Below are positions 63,131 to 64,000 of a DNA stretch of 64,000 nt, one piece after another. Position numbers and translations under genes: made by a program. The first letter of the stretch is position 1; every line of letters starts with the position of its first letter. The notes beneath the pieces were generated by a model. It had not been told where the DNA came from. It ran no database searches and saw only the letters and a program-made list of their open reading frames with translations. The stretch spans positions 2,597,501 to 2,661,500 of the forward strand of contig VICG01000003.1 of NCBI GenBank assembly GCA_008692225.1, given 5' to 3'. The stretch comes from Monilinia fructicola. Its lineage: Eukaryota > Ascomycota > Leotiomycetes > Helotiales > Sclerotiniaceae.

Positions 63131-63354
63131 TTAAGTAAATTTGATTGGATTATAATAACTTTAGTAGCTTGAATTATAATAATTAATGATAATCTTTTTT
63201 AAAATTATTTTCAATAAATCGTTAATATTAAAGAATTTAGATAATTTAAAAAATTTAATAATTGAAATAATTTATATTATTTTATTAATTTCGGAATTAG
63301 CTTTATAATTCAAAAGTCGAATATCAATTAGTTTTATAGTATATTTAAACGATA
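63131..63354 (-). mobile_element. TAG-LINE fragment, inverted
   Basis: Matches inverted LINE text of 61255-61450 and is cut at TA (63353-63354) by the last FOT-G. Confidence 0.6.
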
Positions 63355-64000
63355 AGTCGCCTACCCTACTTCTTGCTACTCCCCCCCATTTGACTAACAT
63401 TTCACATTAAAAACGGCTATTTTAATATATTTATAACTCTACAAAAAAATAGGTATATATTTTTTATATCTGAATTAAAGCTTCTATATATATAATTATT
63501 AATAAATTCTAAAATTTTTAAACTTTTAAACTTTTGTAATTTTTAAATAAAAAGTAATTAAAAATTATAAAAAATCAGAATTTTCGATTTTGGATTTGTA
63601 TAAAAATAATATACAAAATTGAAACTTTAAAAACAAATATTTATTATTTTTAAATAAAAATAATTTGAAATAATCTATAAATTTTTATAAAATTTATTAA
63701 TTAATATATAATAAACAAAACAATCTATTAAAAAATATATATATATAATAATTTAAAATTATTTAGTAAATTAAAATTAGAAATTTTTTACTTAAATTTT
63801 TATTATTAAAATCTTAAAATTTATATTAAACATTTATTATAAATACTAATATGTTATTGAAAAAATAAATTTAATTTAAATTAGCTTTAAGATTCTTTAA
63901 ATTTTTTTAGATTATTTTTAATTATTTTTATTCAATAAATAAAACTTTTTTTTTTAAGATTTTGATTTTGTATAGGATTTATATATTTATACAAATCGAG
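63355..64000. mobile_element. FOT-G copy 3, cut by the window end
   Basis: Starts AGTCGCCTACCCTACTTCTT then GCTACTCCCCCCCATTTGAC and follows the 851-bp fold-back element closely (AAAAACGGCTATTTTAATAT, CTTCTATATATATAATTATT). Sequence from about 63700 onward is the returning inverted arm. The right TIR lies beyond the window. Confidence 0.8.

Overview
The window is a gene-free, extremely AT-rich block made almost entirely of decayed, nested transposable elements. No intact gene is visible. Related copies differ mainly by C/T and G/A transitions, and reading frames are broken mostly by TAA/TAG where CAA/CAG would fit. That pattern suggests repeat-induced point mutation (RIP) in a filamentous ascomycete. 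The fungal assignment is an inference, supported by Fot1/pogo-type elements whose TIRs begin AGTC and contain a C8-C10 run.

Five repeat families (my labels) explain most of the sequence. (1) TAG-LINE is a non-LTR retrotransposon of about 6.36 kb. Its 5' end reads like GCCTACACAACAATCC, its 3' end carries a (CTA/TAC)n tail, and it makes 11-14 bp target-site duplications (TSDs). Four copies are full length: 21000-27370, 35097-41445, 42690-49046 and 55383-62603. (2) MITE-C is about 0.66-0.82 kb, has CTTAGTGGCGC / CTTTATGGCTC ends, duplicates TA, and contains a tRNA-like A-box and TAA-rich core. (3) MULE-Z has ends CGGTAAA...TTTACCG, 9-bp TSDs, long TIRs and an internal 14-bp minisatellite. (4) FOT-G has AGTCGCC TIRs and a TA TSD; it includes an 851-bp fold-back form and one long copy with a pogo-like transposase remnant. 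(5) CTC has CTCGGGCGGG TIRs and a TA TSD, in 0.8-kb and 2.0-kb forms.

Layout. 1-7.6 kb is old unclassified remnants with coding-like shreds, one MULE-Z and one CTC. 7.6-12.1 kb holds truncated LINEs with a MITE-C. 12.1-30.7 kb is one LINE copy opened by two MITE-C and by the long FOT-G (15968-29050), which itself contains a MITE-C and two MULE-Z; the second MULE-Z contains a MITE-C that contains a full LINE. 30.7-34.1 kb is a non-LINE stretch with GC-richer islands that look spared from mutation. 34.1-42.5 kb is LINE in LINE with a MULE-Z. 42.5-52.2 kb is a CTC split by a LINE that is split by another LINE. 52.2-55 kb is a MITE-C split by a 2.0-kb CTC. 55.4-62.6 kb is a LINE carrying the 851-bp FOT-G. 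The window ends inside another FOT-G.

Insertions can be ordered because TSDs and empty sites are preserved. The window is therefore better read as a stratigraphic record of transposition than as a set of working genes. I found no rRNA, tRNA, CRISPR or functional operon.
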